A stretch of 64,000 bases of DNA, from positions 310,001-374,000 of the forward strand of contig JBBMOL010000285.1 of NCBI GenBank assembly GCA_037954665.1, written 5' to 3'. Below are positions 1 through 12,581 of the stretch, one piece after another. The stretch comes from Laguncularia racemosa. Lineage: Eukaryota; Streptophyta; Magnoliopsida; Myrtales; Combretaceae. Every line of letters starts with the position of its first letter. The stretch's first letter is position 1. The notes below the pieces were generated by a model. It ran no database searches. It worked only from the letters and a program-made list of their open reading frames with translations, and was not told where the DNA came from. A program made the translations under genes and the position numbers.

Positions 1-1206
1 TGATATCAATAGATTTCAATTGGTAATTGATGTGATTGACATTTAATAATACTTTAATTGATTAATAATATTAACAACTCATGTGCATAAATCATCAAAC
101 TTACATTAAGTTTCACGGTATAATTTCAATCATGGAAAACCATTTTTACCCCGCTAGCTAATCTTACAATACTTATTAGTTTGATAATAATTACACTATC
201 AAATATTTAAACAATATGTAATCTTTATTTAGCAAAACATAAACCATTAAAAGGCTCTATAAAATTGAACAATATATTTAGATAAAAAAGAAGAAAAATG
301 CATTTTGATCTTAGAATATTCATAATTAAAATACTTGAAATCATTAATTTTTTATATTGTATCTTATGTAAAAATATACTTGGTGTAAAAGATTTGTCCT
401 TTCCACATGTTTTAATATTTTAAGTTTTTAGAAAACTTTACCCTATCATTATAATTATAAAAGTAGATGTTAAAGCAAGTTAGTATTATTTAGAACATAA
501 TAATCATCATTATCATTTTATTTATTCAAATACGCATATTAATGTTTTATAATTATGAAATAATAAAAGTTAATGCACAACTTTTGAGGGAGAATATTTG
601 ATATTATTTGTATATGTAACTATAATATTGGTTTTCAATAGCCATTATGTTGTTTTTGTTGTTGTTGCTATTGTTGTTATTATGTAATTAATCATTAAAA
701 CAAATGAATATTATTTACATATGTCAATTAATTTAATGTAATTACAAGATACCAAAAGCTAATGTGCATGTTTTAAGTATAAATGATATAAATGGTTTTC
801 ATGACCATAATGGTGTTTTTCAATGCAATATAAAGACAACAAAAATAGATATATTCAACCAACCTAAATACTATGAATATACATTACTTTTTGCCTTTGT
901 TATGAGGTGCATTTATGGGGAAAAATCATTATGTTTAAGTCAAAATATAAGCATCAATGTTATGGTACCTTTTGTTTTTTTACCTTTTAGGTAGAAAATA
1001 TTTTTTATTTTTATATTTTACTATGAGTCAAATTTATGCTATTGTTAATTTCTCCATTGTTACCATGAACTAATTAAAATATCGATAATTTTAATTTGAT
1101 AGTTGAAATAATTGACATTTCTTAACATATTTGTTGATTAATTTAGTACATTGACCTTTTTCTTGATTTTGTCACTTCATAAGCTAATATGTAATGAAAT
1201 AAGCTC
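1..1206. repeat. AT-rich ~1.1-kb repeat, copy 1
   Basis: The stretch from about 118 to 1060 is repeated, with many substitutions and small indels, at about 5790-6720, and its first part again at about 7090-7345. Shared landmarks are 'ggctctataaaatt', 'acattttgatc', a GTT/ATT-rich run near 645-680 and the 'atattcaaccaa' block near 850. The first 80 bases resemble both 1075-1140 and 6960-7050, so the copies look like units of a tandem array with a period near 1.1 kb that was later split by a gypsy insertion. It contains no credible coding sequence; the small 76-codon frame inside it is not conserved in copy 2. The family is not identified. Confidence 0.7.
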
Positions 1207-1214
1207 ACTTTATA

Positions 1215-2198
1215 TCTTTGCGGGTTAGATGTTTGATCGAAAAATTAGCATAGATTTGCATCAGAGAGATTGCTAAACTTCATGGTGTGTTAGTATCGAT
1301 TGTATCAGATAGAGATCCTTGCTTTAATTTGTTGGTAGATTTTGGAGAAGCCTACATCATGCCTTGGGTACTAGATTGGATTTTAAGACAACTTTTTACC
1401 CTCAAATAAACTGAAAATCAAAGAGGACAATATAGGCTTTAGAGGATGTGTTGAGGGCTTGTGTATTAAATTTTGGAGGTAGGTGAGATGATCACTTGCC
1501 TCTTGCAAAATTTGTATATAATAACTGTTATTAGGTTACTATCCAAATAGCATTGTATGAGGCTTTATAAGGGCGAAAATGTAGATCACCAATTCAATGG
1601 GATGGAGTTGGTGAGAGAGCTCTCTTAACACTTGACTTGGTCCAATAGGCTATAGACAAGGTACAATTGATAAAAAAAAAAGAATGAAAGTAGCTTAGGA
1701 TTGATATAAGAGCTATGTTGAATGGAGGTGACCACTTAAGTTTAAAGTAGGGGATCATGTCTTTCTTAAAGTGTTGTTGACCAAAGCGGTTGTTTGATTT
1801 AGGGTAAAATGAAAGCTAAATCTAAGATATATAGGTCCTTGTGAGATTCTAGAGAGAATTGGACCAATGACATACAAATTGGCCTCACCTCCGAGTTTAT
1901 CAAGAGTTCTTGATGTCTTCTATGTTTTCTGATTAAGGAAGTGTATTTTAGACCCAAATACAATTGTTGAGACAAATTAACCTAAAGTCTAACCTAACCT
2001 AACTTATTATGAATACCTATTGCCAATCACAAATTAAAAAGAGAGGGTACTAAGGAACAAGGTAATCAAATATGCTTGAGTATAGTGGAGTAGCTAGATA
2101 GAGCTCAAAGCCACATATAAGTTAGAGGGTGCAATGAGGGCAAAGTACCCCAAACTCTTCATGACATCAAATAAGTTTTGAGGATGAAATTTATTTTT
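1215..2198 (+). pseudogene. Ty3/gypsy integrase C-terminal half, decayed
   Basis: Conceptual translation with many stops and frameshifts reads as the second half of a plant gypsy integrase. It shows the region after the second catalytic Asp (SDRD, near 1300-1320), then 'TTFYPQ' near 1388, 'ALEDVLRACV' near 1438, 'LPLAKF.YNN' near 1498, the 'FKVGDHVFLKV' block near 1740 and the 'YIGPCEILERIG' SH3-like tail near 1830-1870. It ends with a chromodomain-region tail close to 'FEDEIFF.RGE' at about 2175-2205, a pattern I associate with Tekay/Del-type chromoviruses. No reverse transcriptase or gag precedes it; the sequence upstream is the AT-rich repeat, so the element is 5'-truncated or was deleted. 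It is clearly nonfunctional. Confidence 0.8.
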
Positions 2199-2210
2199 AA
2201 AGGGAGAAGA
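2199..2210 (+). other. Polypurine tract of the gypsy remnant
   Basis: AAAGGGAGAAGA lies directly after the integrase tail and directly before a TG dinucleotide, the arrangement of a plus-strand priming site next to a 3' LTR. Confidence 0.7.
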
Positions 2211-4010
2211 TGAAAACCCTAAATTAATAAATAAGGTCATTAGAATTAAAAAGGAATTTTTTTTAGGTAAAATAAGAGGGAATTTACAAAATTTAGTGCT
2301 AGATTTTTTTTATAATGACCTTTTTACCCTTAGACTTAATTTTATTGAAACTACCATTAAATTAGCCTTGTGACCTTAAATAATGCTATAAGACTCTAAT
2401 TAGGTGAATAAAATCACTAATAAATTATTTTGAGTGAATTAGACATGGTTGACTGAACTTTAGAGGTTAACTTCATAAAATGACTAAAATGCCCCTAAGT
2501 TCGGCTCCATTAAGGGATAATCAATATATGAAATGGACAATTTAATTTAGAGAAATAGAATGTAATACACTTATCCAAAATGCGGTGGAAATGAAAAGGA
2601 AAAGGAAAACTCAAAAATACCCAAAAATAGGGCACTTAGCATTACAGGGTAAATTTACACTACACAAGTAGTCCCAATTAAGGTTTTAGAAGAAACCTTA
2701 AGTACCCCTTTTGTACCACCACATTAGTTAGCCCCATCTCTTCATTTTCTACAAATTACTTCAAGGTGAAACCTTAAACTACTAAGTAAAACCCTAAACC
2801 CTAGCTTAAGTTGTAATTACCCTCTAATGTAGTACTAACCTAGTGCCTTTCATAAGTGTTTTAGGTCTTGATCAAAGCAAAGAGACCACCAAAGGGGGGA
2901 TTCAAACTTAGACATGACAATCAAGGAGGTGAGATGAGTATTTAATTAGCTTAATCAAAATTTAGTGTACTAATCATAAGTTTAGGCATTAATTAGTTGC
3001 TTTCAAAATTTAGTGTACTAATCATAAGTTTATAATAGTTGAGTATTTGTTTTAAGAACCTTGCTATGCTACCACCCTCCATGCCCTTTTGGGATGTCTT
3101 TTGATGTTTTCAAATAATGATTGAAGATTAAACACGCTAAAATGGAGGTTAAACATAATTTTGGATTATTGGAAATGAGTTTAGTAGGCAAACTTACATG
3201 TTTGAAGGTTTGTTAATGATTCCACCACCCCTATTGTGTTTTTTATTAACTTTCTAGAAATTTAAGATGTTTATAAGCTGGTTGTAATGATAATTTAATG
3301 CTCTGGGTGCCAATTTATATGATAGATGATTATGTAGATGATAAGTGATGAAAGGGAAGTGTTATAAATCATGGTTTTAATGTAATTTCGTGACTTTGCA
3401 TGCAAATTGCTTCTTGGAAGTCAATTTCTAAAATTTCCAGCATGTATGGGTGATCTTTGAAGAGTAAATTGAGGTTTAATTTCATATCATATGATGAAAT
3501 GATGTGTAGACAAAGTTTAGTGAGTTAAAGATTGAATTAGGATGGAAAATGACATTTTTAGAACTCTTAAGTGTGACACCATTATTGCTGGAGTGATTCA
3601 TGTTTAATTTTCTTAAATTTGAATAAAATAGAACTACAAAATGTTAAATTGATGGTTAAATATTCATTGGATATTAAATGATTCGTATAAATCAAATTGA
3701 AGTTGAATTAAACAAATTTTAGATGTATTTTTGCATGCTAGATGATCCGAGATGTTTAGGCCGGTTCTAGATGTTCATATTTAATTAAAATGTGAATTCA
3801 AATAATGATTTAGGAAGTAAAAAATGGGTAAGAACAAATTAGCTTTGGTTTGAGTAGATTTGAAGTTGAAATGACCAATTTATGACAAATTGAAGTTAAA
3901 ATTAGTGTTTTGATTGTTTTGCATGTTTTCGAGGTCCAAAATGAGTAAACTCTAAATTTTAATGATAATTTAGGAAGTTGGATTTTTATTTTTCGATGAT
4001 TAAAATAGAG
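2211..4010 (+). repeat. Start of a 3' LTR belonging to the 5' gypsy remnant
   Basis: The sequence starts with TGAAAACCC immediately after the polypurine tract, so the 3' LTR most likely begins here. Its end is not visible: a LINE fragment starts near 4011 and I could not find a matching CA end or a second LTR copy. It is non-coding and AT-rich. A short direct repeat sits within it (2956-2984 and 3004-3032). Confidence 0.5.
2956..3032. repeat. Short direct repeat, two 29-bp copies
   Basis: The segment starting CAAAATTTAGTGTACTAATC at 2956 recurs at 3004 with the same 9 following bases. The period is 48 bp. Confidence 0.85.
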
Positions 4011-4830
4011 GTAGGGGGAAAGCTTCATGGATATGGCAAGGCATACATCTTTGTAAAGAATGGTTAGCTAAAGAACTAGTTCAACAAGTGAGTAATGGAG
4101 AAAAGTTGAAAGCATAGTCAGATAAGTGGATTCCTTCCTTACCAAATTTCTCTTTATCCTCTAGGAATATAGAGGATAGCTTGAAAGACCTTAGAGCTGA
4201 GGACTTGATTGATAATAAGTTTAGGACTTAGAATATGGAAAGGATTAGGAACTATTTGTTTGCTAATGAAGAAGATGCTATTAAGAGAATCCCTATTCCA
4301 ATTTATGCCCAAGAGGATAAACTAGTATGACCTTTTGAACATAATGGTTTCTACTCATCTAAGTTAGCTTATCAAAGACTTAGAAAAAAGGAAACCAGGT
4401 TAGGCACCACAAAAACCTCAACTTCAAACACAATAGATGGAAGAGTTTGGAAAATTATTTGGAATACTGATTATCAACCAAAGTTGAAACATCATTTATC
4501 AAGATTATGCAATAATGCTTCATCCACCAATCAAAACCTTTTTTTTTTCAAGAAAATTGTTTCAAATCCAAAATGTGCATTTTATGATGAATTTGAGATG
4601 GTTAAACACATGTCTTTCCACTATTCTTAGGTTCGAGTGGTATGGTTTGCAAGTTGTGGATTTAGAGTTGATGGGTGTTCAATCAACAAAATGGATGAGT
4701 GGCTTCTACATTTTGTGGAGAATTCTGCAAGTTCAAAATTTCAACATAAAGACTTTTGTAATAGGATTTTTATCATTCTCTAGAATATTTAGATCCATAG
4801 AAATGATTATGTTTTTAATTAGTCTAACCT
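4011..4830 (+). pseudogene. L1-type LINE, 3' end of the RT polyprotein (zf-RVT region)
   Basis: A single reading frame with several stops and a shift resembles the C-terminal part of plant L1-like LINE polyproteins. It has an 'ASWIWQGI..CKEWL' start, then 'VSNGEKLKA.SDKWIPSLP', 'NYLFANEEDAIKRIPIP', 'DKLV.PFEHNGFYSSKLAY' and 'GRVWKIIWNTDYQPKLKHH'. After that comes the cysteine-rich zf-RVT-type stretch: 'NPKCAFYDEFEMVKH' and 'VRVVWFASCGFRVD'. This is the region downstream of the RT domain. One stop, TAG before 'VRVVWF', matches a TGG change. The fragment is 5'-truncated, as is usual for LINEs; no poly-A tail is obvious. It sits inside the non-coding LTR-like sequence, so it is probably a secondary insertion. 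Confidence 0.8.
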
Positions 4831-5782
4831 AAAGTTGAATAAGGAAGGTAGAAGTGATTAGGTGTAATTTCTCTTTGGTCTAACCTAATTTGGAGTTAAA
4901 ATGAGGAAATTATGGTTAATTTAAGTTGATAGGTTTTTTCAAGTTTTAATTTTGATAAATTAGCATAATAATTTGATGATGTAAGCAATTTGGGCCAAGG
5001 TTAACCTAATCCTAAGTTTGCCTACTCAAATGGGCTCACGAATCAACCCAATATCCTTCCCATAGGTAGTTCACTAGAATTATTATAATTTGCCTGATTG
5101 AACATAGGTGGTAAAATGGACTATATTATAAATAATTCAACAACTAAGTTGGGAGACTTAGATTAATTAGTCAAAATTAACTCAAATAAGCCCAATAGGC
5201 TTAAATCCCAAAGTTAATTTGGGCCTATTTCTTCTTTACAGCCCATATCCTAAATGGACCTCATCAAGATAAAATGGCTAAAATGGACCTTGATGCCTAA
5301 TAAGACCCAAATTTAATTAAAAGACTTAAAATGAATTTGGCTTAAATATAATAGACTAACTAGGCCTAGAAATGATAACTATGACATCTTACATGATAGT
5401 GAGCCGAGCTTAAACATAATGTTACATAATGGGCTAGAGTAGGTTAATTGGACCTAAATGGGCTTAAATAACCAATTGACCTAAAATCAAATATATTGGG
5501 CCTAAAATGGGTATAGGGGAGAATAATTGGACCTAAGTAACTTAATTAGGCTTAAACTAGACAAATTGGCTTAAACTATGCTCTTATACTTTAAAGTATA
5601 GGTTTTAGGATGGATACAAATAGAAAGACCTCATATTCGTACCTTACCCTATAAGAGTAGGTTTTAGGATATCTATACTCAAACTATATCCTATGACCCT
5701 TAATGCTCATTCGGAATTTATCTGGTCAAGTAGAGTATAAATGGGTACCCTGCACAATACGGTTACTCGTTTACCTCTACTA
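4831..5782. other. Non-coding stretch with dispersed GGCCTAAA/GGGCTTAAAT motifs
   Basis: No coding homology is visible. Between about 5190 and 5590 short variants of TTGGGCCTAAAT, GGGCTTAAAT and GGACCTAAAT recur many times in the plus orientation. This may be the remaining part of the LTR interrupted by the LINE, but no boundary can be given. Confidence 0.4.
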
Positions 5783-6889
5783 ATATTCACAATATAAGGT
5801 CAACCATGAAAAACCATTTTTCAACCCTACTTACTAATTTTATGATACTTATTAGTTTGAAAATAGTTACACTTTTAAATAATTAAATAATATATATTCT
5901 TTATTAGAAAAAGCATAAACAATTTAAAGGCTCTATAAAATTTAACGTGATATTCAGATAAGGAAGAAAAAACACATTTTGATCCTATAATATTCATAAT
6001 TAGATTCTTTAAAATCACTAAGTTTCTTCAATGTATTTTATGAAAAAAATATGCTTGATGTTAAGGAATTATCATTTTTATATGCGTTTTCATATTTTAC
6101 ATTTTCAATATGTTTTCAAAAATCATTATCCTGTCGTTATAATTATATAAGTAGCCATTAAAGAAAATTAATATTATTTAGATCATAATAATTATTAATT
6201 GTGATTTTATATATTTAAATACATATATTAATATACTATAACTATGAGATAATTAAAGGCAATGCTCTCTTTTGAGAAAAACAAATGATATTAGTGATAT
6301 TCAAAACATGAAAATGATTTTCAATTACCATTATATTGTTGTTGTTGTTATTATTATCATTAATAACCATTAAATCAATGAATATTATTTGCAATATAAT
6401 GATTGTCATTCATAATTTTTTGTCATTAAATATAGATTATTTTAATATAATTATTAGATACTAAAAAGTAAGTGCAATTTTTAAGTAAGAACTAATTGTA
6501 TTAATGTTTGTCAATGCAATAAAGATAATGAAAATAGGTATATTCAACCAATTTAAGGTAATATGAATACATGCTACTTTTTGCTTCTATTATGATATAT
6601 ATTCATGGGAAACAAATCGTCATACTTAAGTAAAAAATATCAATGTGATGGTACCTTCTATTTTTTACCTATTGTGGATAAAATACTTTTTATAATTTTT
6701 ATTTTATTATTAATCACTTTTTTATTATTTCAATTGTTGCCATGAACTAATTGGGATTTCAATAGATTTTAATTTGTAATTGATGTTTATTAGTGTTTTT
6801 GTTCATTAATTTGCTATATTGATTCTTTTTATTGATTTTTTCACTTTTATGAACCAATATGTAATGAAATTTATATCTAAAATCTTCGA
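5783..6889. repeat. AT-rich ~1.1-kb repeat, copy 2
   Basis: Collinear with 108-1206 over nearly its whole length, from 'aatataaggtcaac' and 'cttattagtttga' through the GTTGTT run near 6340, the 'atattcaacca' block near 6540 and the 'gtaatgaaattta' end near 6868. Substitutions and small indels are frequent, so the duplication is old. It is non-coding. Confidence 0.7.
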
Positions 6890-6899
6890 AATTGCTAAT

Positions 6900-7350
6900 T
6901 TTACCTTTTATTTCTTATTATCAATCACTTTTATGTTATTGCTAATATTTTCGTTGTTATCATGAATTGATTGGGAAATCAATAGATGTTACTTGGTAAG
7001 CGATGTAATTGACTTTTAATAATATTTTTGTTGATTAATAATATTAACAACTTATCTTCTTATAGTAAGAATAACAATCATGAAGTGTGCTCTAATTTTC
7101 ATAATATAAGGTCAATCACAAAAGACCATCCCTACTAACTAATATTATGATACTTATCAGTTTGATAATAATTAAATTTTCAAATATTTAAATAATATAT
7201 ATTCTTTATTTAGCAAAGCATAAATGATTCAAAAGCTCTATAAAATTGAGCATTATATTTAGATATAGAGGGAAAAAAAAACACATTTTGATTTTATAAC
7301 ATTCATAATTAGAATCTTTGAAATCACTACATTTTTACGTCGTATTATAA
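6900..7350. repeat. AT-rich ~1.1-kb repeat, partial copy 3
   Basis: 6960-7050 matches the first 80 bases of the window and 7095-7345 matches 118-350 and 5795-6030. The rest of the unit is missing to the right. Together with copy 2 it forms an adjacent, head-to-tail arrangement. Confidence 0.6.
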
Positions 7351-9660
7351 TTGTTTCTAAACTCTTATTTCCTTTAATGTTAATTATATTTATTTTTTAT
7401 AAAATATAATAATGTAATTTGTCATGTCTATGCCATGTTAGGTAATTATTAATTTCCGAACTCTTAAATAATTTTTGTATTAATACATTATATCCCTTTG
7501 ATAAATATACACTTATTGTTTCATTTGTTATTTTCACCTAGACATTATGCAATTTATTAACTAGTTTTTATAATTATACAAACATTATGAATTTTTAAAT
7601 AGAGCACTTTCTCTCTCTCACATAGTTAGATCTCATTATTTGCTCACATGGAATATCACATGGCAAAAGGCTAATATGGCAAGTGACACATCACAAAAAT
7701 GCCATATCAACTTGTTAATATAATGCATGCCAAATCAAAAGGAAAAAGAAATGAAAAGAAAATTGAAACATAAAGTTTGACCATTACCATCTTCTTAACC
7801 CCCTATCCCACCTTGACCCATTTACTAAAAATTATGTTGTTAATGTTATTGTCATGTTATACATTGAATAATTAAAGTGTGACAACTCTTTATTTATCAA
7901 CACCATTTAGTATCATTGCCATTTAGTTTCACGTGAATTAGGGATCAAAGGAGAGTTGTTGATCACACCATTTGTGGATGTGTATGTAATTAAATTTGTA
8001 AGGCACATCAGAAAATTTTTATATTTTATTTTTTGCAGCTTTTTACTTGCTATTATTTGTACGCCTTAGGGCAATAAATGGATGATTGATTGAGTATTAT
8101 CAAATTTTGGAGCCATATTTGCTCTATTCCCTTCCTAAAATTCTCGAATTTCAAGTAATTGTTGAATTTTGATGCTAAATACCTAGGAATTTAGATGCTA
8201 ATAGAATCAATCGGTATTTAAATATTGCATTCTGAATATTTGCATAATCAATAGTTTGTGATAAACATAGTCCAATTTTTACAATATATATGTTGCATCA
8301 CAATGTTTTGCCATGTAATAGTCCATGTAAGTAAAAAATAGTAGTGTACATGCATCAAGAGAAATTTTTCAATTTAAAAAATGGAGCTATGAAAATTTTT
8401 AAGGGTATTATGATAATTTCTGAAAAAAAAATTGTAGTTTGATACAAGTTTCTTATCCTAAATAATGGATTATGGATATACTATCAATAAATGTACTCAA
8501 TTTTCATTACAAATATTTAATGTATAATTAGAAGGTATCAAATGAAAAATATATATAGACATATATTTTTGAGGAAAAACACCATAGCTCTATTAGATCC
8601 CATTATACCTACTAAACCATATAAAGCTTGCAATGGCTAAGTGTAAAGGGGTAAAGTTGTTATATTAATATGTTGGGTCAAGCACATAAATTATTTAGCT
8701 TAATTTGTTGGGTTAGGTGGCAAGACCTAATGAGTCCAATCCATTTGTTGAGACAACTTAGGGAGAATTGGCATAATGGACTCTAAACATGGATTATTGG
8801 ATCAGTTTATCTATCTCCAACCTTTCTCAGGTAGGCTTGTGTACTCATTAGTAATGCTGACGGCCTTAGGCTTATGTAAAGTTAATCAAGATAACCCAAA
8901 GTGAGTAGTATATTTCATCTCATTTGTCAATCATCAAGGTGATCTAACAAATGTTATCAAGCTCAAGAATTTATAGATACTTAGCCATTCTTTCTCATTT
9001 CATACAACTCCAAGGATCAAAGAAATGATGTTCTACTTTGTAGCCTCTTCTGTCTAAGATCAAACAAGCTTTCTAGTAAGGAATGATCCTAATTGCTCAT
9101 ACTGCAAGGTTAACGTATGGAGTTCCCTTGACTCATTTTTCACTTCTATAATAAAAACATTGAGATTACTTATTTCTCCTTGTCATTCTCTCCTAATCAT
9201 CTTACTAAGTATGCTATGTCTACATCACTTCTCTAAAACTATATATAATGTGATACTCATATTACACTTACATAACTACTCCAATTGCAACCCTTCATCT
9301 ACGCATGTTCAAGACTTATAACATTGACAATTGAGCCTAAGTGAGCATGGCAATGAATTAAAGTATTGTGTGTCTAATTAAGTTAGACACAGGTCCAAAC
9401 TTGCTCAACGATGATCCTCAAGGCAAGTATAGTGAACCCACTGCAACCCAACTTCGTACCACCGCCCCTAAACAAAGAAAAAGAGCAAGAAGGTTTGTGA
9501 TCAAATATGGTTTTAGTTGCAAGTATTTTATGGCCATCCCATAATGACTAATGTGCTTTGGAAAAGGTCACTTCCACTTTCCAACTTGATAGTTTGCATC
9601 TTGGCACTCGTCGGTCTGGGGGAGAAACTCGAAAAGTAGCCTTTTGAAAAAGCGGGGATA

Positions 9661-9704
9661 TACAATAGGTGCTGCTAATCGAGCCTATGTGAATACCTAT
9701 TGTA
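9661..9704. repeat. Perfect 10-bp inverted repeat
   Basis: TACAATAGGT at 9661-9670 and its exact reverse complement at 9695-9704 could form a 10-bp stem with a 24-nt loop. No function is assigned. Confidence 0.6.
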
Positions 9705-12011
9705 CAGAAGAATCAAAATACTTACTTATCAACTTAAAATTCTAACTCTTATTCTAATCATTTCTTGTTAATCCAATTAAGGTTAGCACTTAACAGTGGG
9801 TAAGGTACATGTTTAATCTTCGTCTTTTATTACTTTTCCATTCAAGTCCCTTTATTCTAAGAGTTACTATTCAAATTCTCGAAGTTTCATATGATCTGAT
9901 TAATCGCCCATTATACTTTCAATTTAAAATTATTATACTTTATACAATTTTAGAAGTTAGAGGCTTTTAAATATAAATACAAAATCGAAAGGCTAATTTT
10001 ACTCAATAGCAAATATTTATCCAACCTAATTTTTTATCTTGAGTGTATCTTTACCAATTATAAGTATACATTTAGATAAAAAAATTAATACATAATCGTG
10101 GAAAATTGTTCAATCAAACCAAGTATATGCACATAATTGGTAAAGATACACACGAGACAAAAAGTTAGTAACAATAAATATTCATCCTTTTATGAAAATG
10201 CATATCATGGCATATTATATACCAAAATATGTTAACAGAGTTATGCCAAGAAACTTTTACAACTATCTAAGAAAAATGTAATAAATATGGTTTAGTGATT
10301 GAAAAGGTTAGAAGTTAGAACACTTAATAAGGAAATAAAATAGGAGCAACAGCCCCGGTCTTAACACCTTTCTGCAACAGGGCCCGTGAACCCTAAGGGG
10401 ATTCAATAAAGTTTTTAGCTTATAAAAGTACATCTTAAGAATTTAAGATCCATACTAAATTATTAGCAAATAGATACGGCATACTTTGAGTTCTGTACAA
10501 TCTATAGGACTTGAAATGGGAAGATTATACATCATAATGGGAGAGGAGAGAGATATGGAAAAGGTGAGAATAAGAGAGAGAGAGAGAGGGGTTAAAGATT
10601 TATGAAATTATTTACATAAAATAAATCATATATTTAACTATTGTGTTAATTTATTTTTCATTTGGGTCATTTACTGATTATTGAACTTGTTTTGTTCCTT
10701 TTGATTTTTTGTTCCCTCCAAAAGTCCTTTTTTTCTTGAAAGAACATGTTACTCAATTGAACTTCTTTTTCCATATTTGAAGAATCAAAACACATTTTTT
10801 TCAAAGTCGGACTTTATCCTTTAAAATTGTATTTAGCTCAACTCGGTTTTCACAGGATGTCAAATTCGGATTTGTGTAAAAAAATTATAAAATTGTTTGG
10901 ATATTCTTAATAGGTATATTATTTATTTTTATTGATTCACAATATATTTAACTATATAAAGATTACCGTATAGCATTATAGACATATCGAATTTTGTCTC
11001 TGTAAATCGCTTTTCAGATTGAGACATTTCTTTTAATTTAACTTATCTTTTTCACATATTTAAGAAATCATAACATATTTTGAAAAAAATTATGCCTTTT
11101 TATATTCTAATTAATCAAATTATTTTATTATTTTGTCATGTTATGGCACGATTAAATCGTATAAAAGTTAGTTGTACATGTTACAGCCATTTCGATTTGT
11201 TATTCTAAAAAATTATTTGTAAGACAAATATATGTAGTAAATTGATTTATTTTTTTCTTTTTGCTATTCCAAATATGAAATATTTTAAAATATATAACAA
11301 ATTTACTATAGGATACTATAAATTATAGGATTCTATTTGAATTATTGAAATGCGATTTAAATAAAAATAAATAAATAAATAAATGCTACTTCAACAATGA
11401 AAGAGTTATGTTCTAGGTTTAGATAAAACTTGAAGAAAAGGATGATAAAAAATAAAAGGATATTTCAAATTTGCATTCTCCTGATGAGTATCCTTGGACA
11501 CCAATTAATAATCTAAAACAAATTTCTCTTTTCAACATTAATAATATGTTTCATGGGAAAAAAAATGTAAAAACGTGTATAAATTAAGTGATCTGGTCAG
11601 TCAACTGCCTGATGCAGCTGTCTCCGTCTGCCTATTAGCACTCGACAGCTATAATTCCTACCATCTATATGTATATATATATCATGCTCTATTATATTTA
11701 AAATTCATGGAGGAATTTTTACAATGTATTAATCGAAATATATATTTAAATACAATAGGGCATGGCAAATGATTCGTGGGTCCGGACTGTGGTGTCGTTT
11801 AATGGGAATTGAATAATGAGGCAGCATTGCGAAGGAGTAGAGGGACACTACACTAGAATTGCATAGATATCCACTTGCTTATCCAGCTCCTTCCAACAAT
11901 TCCTGTGGACCCTGCCCTTTAACCAATTGTATTCGCCACTCAATTTGCCATCATGATATAATCATTACTGTTCAATTTCACCTTTTCCTTTCCAGCATAC
12001 GGTTCCTGTAA

Positions 12012-12038
<27 letters not shown>
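12012..12038. repeat. AT dinucleotide microsatellite
   Basis: Uninterrupted AT repeat of about 13 units. Confidence 0.9.
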
Positions 12039-12043
<5 letters not shown>

Positions 12044-12581
12044 AAAGTATGAAAGATGGTTAAGTAGTGAGGCATTTGAACTTATAAGTGAAAGCTGATG
12101 TGTTCCATTTCCATAAATATTATATTATCATTTTTCAGTTTGCATTTCTACTCTCATCTTGCTTATATCATAGTACTCACAAAAGTAAAACTAACTTTGT
12201 TATAACCACTTGTCACTAATCAATCTAGGTCACTCAAGAGAGGCCTAACTGACCGAAAACAAAACAAACAAAAAGAAGGTCCATGAGTTATTACTCTTCA
12301 CTCCCAAACCCAATTTACAATGAGTCATGGCATATTTACTTTGCACTTACAAGGAAATCTATAGAAGAGTAAGCAAACTACAACTTAGTAAGGGGTAAAA
12401 GGCAAACAACATAAAAAAGTTACACCAATCAAATAGGGTTGTCAAATCAAATTGTTAAGTGCAATGCAACAAAATAAATGCTATCTACATGACGTTATTT
12501 GATCTATCATAAAACTAAAGAAATAACCCCATTTTAATCCGGGTTGAGGAGTTTTATGCAATGCATGGCTCATGGCCAAAC

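Larger units (their letters stand above)
7351..12581. other. No gene recognised; AT-rich intergenic sequence
   Basis: I see no coding homology, RNA gene or mobile element that I can name. Landmarks are a perfect 10-bp inverted repeat at 9661-9704, a GA microsatellite at 10573-10588, an AAAT run near 11365-11384 and an AT microsatellite at 12012-12038. The stretch 11575-12005 has more balanced base composition than its surroundings and might be low-copy DNA, but nothing in it is recognisable as an exon. Confidence 0.4.

Noticed and set aside
4515..4832. 105-codon plus-strand frame
   Set aside because: It lies out of frame over the LINE fragment; the neighbouring frame carries the zf-RVT-like homology.
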